Below, piece after piece: positions 13,192 to 14,876 of a stretch of 14,876 nucleotides of DNA. A program made the position numbers and the translations under genes. Position 1 is the first letter of the stretch. Each line of letters begins with the position of its first letter. The stretch comes from CAWBRT01 sp050015355 (GTDB lineage Bacteria > Acidobacteriota > Terriglobia > Terriglobales > Acidobacteriaceae): the NCBI GenBank assembly GCA_050015355.1, contig JBEKBO010000115.1:1-14876 (forward strand). Reading direction: 5' to 3'. Under the pieces are notes generated by a model. It was not told where the DNA came from, did no database searches, and saw nothing but the letters and a program-made list of their open reading frames with translations.

Positions 13192-14589
13192 ATGGCGATA
13201 GCAACCCTACTTTCGGAGAAACAACTTGCAGAGGTACTGGCAGAGTTTATCGTAAATTACCGATATGAGGATTTACCCAAGGAAACTATTGCAAAGGTCA
13301 AAGAATACATTATCGATGTCGTAGGTTGCATGGTAGGTGGTTCGCGCGAAGAGCAAGCGCGCGTGCTGCTCGAGGTAATGCATGAGATGGGAGGCACTCC
13401 TGAAAGTTCCGTGCTTGCGCATGGCTTCAAAACATCGACCATGAATGCTGCATTCATCAACGGAACGATGGGCCACTTGTTCGACTTCGATGACGATCAT
13501 CGGGAAGGGACCATGCATCCGACCGTGGTTGTTTTTCCCGCCGTTTTCGCCGTTGCGGAGAAGCTGGGAAAGAGTGGCAAGGAGCTGATTCGGGCACTGG
13601 TGCTGGGGCTCGAAGTTATGATCCGCGTAGGAGAGACATTCCTCGGCAAGTCCTACTACCAGGGATTTCATCCGACCGGTACCTGCGGCGTGTTTGGGGC
13701 CGCGGCCGCATGCGCAGCCTTGCTGGGCCTCGATGCGAAGCGAACTACTTATGCTCTTGGACTGGCCGGAAGTTTCACCGCCGGCACCCAGGAATGGAGC
13801 ACCGAAGGCTCATGGCAGAAACCGCTACAGGCGGGTCACCCCGCTATGTTCGGCGTGCTCTCGGCTTTGTTGGCCCAAAAAGAGTTCATTGGCGCACGTA
13901 CGGTATTCGAAGGACCGAATGGATTCATTCGGGCGCACTCCTTCAAAGATATCTTCGACTATAGCCGTATCACCAAGGGACTCGGCAAAAAATGGGAGAT
14001 GATGGACACCAGCATAAAGGTGCATGCCTGTTGCCGCTTTTCTGGACCAGTAGCGGACTGCGGCCTTGACTTATATCGGCAAGGTGTGCGCGCCAAAGAT
14101 GTAAAAAGCATCGCGGCCAAAGTGTGCGACTTTTCGATACGCACGCTATGTACACCTCCTGGACCAAAGTACCGGCCCGTGACGCACGTGGACGCACAGT
14201 TCAGCATCCCGTGGGCGGTTGCGGTTGCGATTTGCAAGAACCGTACCGGCCCGGAGGAATTCACGGAACGATCGCTAGGCGACCGCGAGGTGCTGGAACT
14301 CGCCAGCAAAGTTACCTCAGAGGTCGATCCGGCAGCGGAGGCAGTGTACCCGGAGAAATACCCGGCTACGTTGGTCGCCACGCTGAAAGACGGACGACAG
14401 GTCACCGCTCATATCGAGTATCCCAAGGGGGATCCAGAAAACCCCGTCAGCATGAATGAAATTGTCGAGAAGTTCAATTACCTCACCGAAAAGTACTTTG
14501 ATCAAGCCCGGAGGGAGAAAGTGGTCGAGACAGTGATGAAGCTGGATGAAGTGTCCAACGTCTCCAAGTTCGGCGACTTGCTCCGATAG
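13192..14589 (+). CDS. MmgE/PrpD-family protein, copy 2, with intact active-site motifs
   Basis: This 465-residue MmgE/PrpD-family enzyme is expected to carry out a dehydration, decarboxylation or epimerisation of a tri- or dicarboxylic acid in the cytoplasm. The helical domain shows GHLFDFDDDH (94-103), TMHP (H109), GFHPTGTCG (158-166) and QKPLQAGHP (K210); the C-terminal domain starts with KVHACC (K276, C281). By my alignment D98, H109, H160 and K210 correspond to D93, H103, H159 and K207 of human cis-aconitate decarboxylase, while its H277 position is Cys here. AGGAGG (13177-13182) is 9 nt before the ATG. It ends the catabolic block; a possible terminator and an insertion sequence follow. 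It is a distant paralogue of the gene at 9094, not a recent duplicate. Family and motifs are secure; the exact reaction is unknown. Confidence 0.9.
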   Translation: MAIATLLSEKQLAEVLAEFIVNYRYEDLPKETIAKVKEYIIDVVGCMVGGSREEQARVLLEVMHEMGGTPESSVLAHGFKTSTMNAAFINGTMGHLFDFDDDHREGTMHPTVVVFPAVFAVAEKLGKSGKELIRALVLGLEVMIRVGETFLGKSYYQGFHPTGTCGVFGAAAACAALLGLDAKRTTYALGLAGSFTAGTQEWSTEGSWQKPLQAGHPAMFGVLSALLAQKEFIGARTVFEGPNGFIRAHSFKDIFDYSRITKGLGKKWEMMDTSIKVHACCRFSGPVADCGLDLYRQGVRAKDVKSIAAKVCDFSIRTLCTPPGPKYRPVTHVDAQFSIPWAVAVAICKNRTGPEEFTERSLGDREVLELASKVTSEVDPAAEAVYPEKYPATLVATLKDGRQVTAHIEYPKGDPENPVSMNEIVEKFNYLTEKYFDQARREKVVETVMKLDEVSNVSKFGDLLR

Positions 14590-14636
14590 CCCGCAGACCA
14601 AATACCGGCAAAGCCGCCTGTGTCTCGCCATAATCC

Positions 14637-14662
14637 TGATCTGCTTTTGAAACAGCAGATTA
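14637..14662 (+). terminator. Candidate transcription terminator at the end of the locus
   Basis: TGATCTGCT (14637-14645) pairs with AGCAGATTA (14654-14662), a 9-bp stem with one G-T pair and an 8-nt loop. It lies 48 nt after the last enzyme gene. Downstream there is only a short T-run (14670-14673), so this is a weak intrinsic terminator at best. Overlapping CTTTTG/CAAAAG arms (14644-14649 / 14663-14668) give an alternative stem. Confidence 0.4.
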
Positions 14663-14695
14663 CAAAAGGTTTTGAAAAACACCGGTTTCTGCTAG

Positions 14696-14876
14696 CAGGC
14701 TGCTGAAAAACTACTCGTAATCCACAGGGCATACATGTTACGAGAAGGCATGCTAGGCACGGATCATCAGCAGAGCCAGATGTTCAGCTATTTATCGCCG
14801 GAGACGCGAGTGCGGAAGGATCATCCGCTGCGCGCCATCCGCACCATGGTCGACGATGTTCTGCGCACGCTTTCGC
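14696..14876 (+). mobile_element. Left end of an IS5-like insertion sequence, cut by the window edge
   Basis: CAGGCTGCTGAAAAACTAC (14696-14714) resembles the terminal inverted repeat of many IS5/IS1182-type elements (GGCTG-TGAAAAA pattern), and a transposase reading frame opens 20 nt later. The right end, the second inverted repeat and the target duplication are outside the window, so the boundary is approximate. Confidence 0.65.
14735..14876 (+). CDS. IS5-like (DUF772-type) transposase, N-terminal fragment
   Basis: The first 47 codons of a transposase are visible. The protein begins MLREGMLGTDHQQSQMFSY and continues with LSPETRV, KDHPLRAI and a stretch ending VDDVLRTLS. The pattern of a short basic lead, MFSYLSPE, then DHPLR and I is the typical N-terminus (DUF772 domain) of IS5/IS1182-like DDE transposases. 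Either ATG 14735 or the in-frame ATG 14750 could be the start; neither has a strong Shine-Dalgarno, which is common for transposases. The catalytic DDE domain lies beyond the window, so whether the element is intact cannot be judged. Confidence 0.8.
   Translation, partial: MLREGMLGTDHQQSQMFSYLSPETRVRKDHPLRAIRTMVDDVLRTLS

Noticed and set aside
9094..14589. Methylcitrate-cycle (prp) operon for propionate
   Set aside because: No PrpC, PrpB or AcnD is present, two divergent MmgE/PrpD proteins occur, and an importer and SAF oxidoreductase are linked; the family names alone do not justify that pathway.
1..14876. CRISPR arrays, tRNA, rRNA or tandem repeats
   Set aside because: No regularly spaced repeats and no tRNA- or rRNA-like segments were seen when reading the gaps.

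Overview
The window reads as a moderate-GC bacterial chromosome fragment, most likely Acidobacteriota (inference). The clues are an UpxY/RfaH-type NusG paralogue of the kind abundant in that phylum and an IS5-like transposase start at the right edge that looks like elements common there. No rRNA or tRNA is present to confirm the taxon, and all real genes lie on the + strand.

Layout: 1-411 is a non-coding leader with inverted repeats and a sigma70-like promoter. 412-993 encodes a NusG-like specialised antiterminator. 1142-1765 encodes a TetR/AcrR regulator. 1877-2593 encodes a metallo-beta-lactamase-fold hydrolase of the AHL-lactonase type. 2711-8954 is a five-gene branched-chain-amino-acid-type (HAAT) ABC importer: two tandem Tat-exported binding proteins, a LivH permease, a fused LivM-LivG permease/ATPase and a LivF ATPase. 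9094-14589 holds four catabolic enzymes: MmgE/PrpD copy 1, a PrpF-family isomerase, a COG4091-type SAF-domain oxidoreductase and MmgE/PrpD copy 2. From 14696 an insertion sequence begins and runs off the window.

The genes from 1142 to 14589 look like one regulated uptake-and-catabolism locus. The TetR protein would sense the substrate or an intermediate, the importer would bring it in, and the enzymes would process it. A lactonase-fold hydrolase, two MmgE/PrpD proteins (a family of dehydratases, decarboxylases and epimerases of tri/dicarboxylic acids), a PrpF-type double-bond isomerase and an NAD(P) oxidoreductase together suggest a branched or unsaturated polycarboxylic acid or its lactone. 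The methylcitrate-cycle enzymes PrpC, PrpB and AcnD are absent, so this is not a normal prp operon and the substrate is unknown.

The most interesting observations are three. The first MmgE/PrpD copy has lost several residues that the second keeps. The two binding proteins are nearly identical at their mature N-terminus but diverge sharply elsewhere. Strong hairpins sit exactly at functional boundaries inside the locus: between the binding-protein and permease genes, and between the importer and enzyme genes. Overlapping or closely spaced starts with good Shine-Dalgarno sequences support the chosen reading frames.
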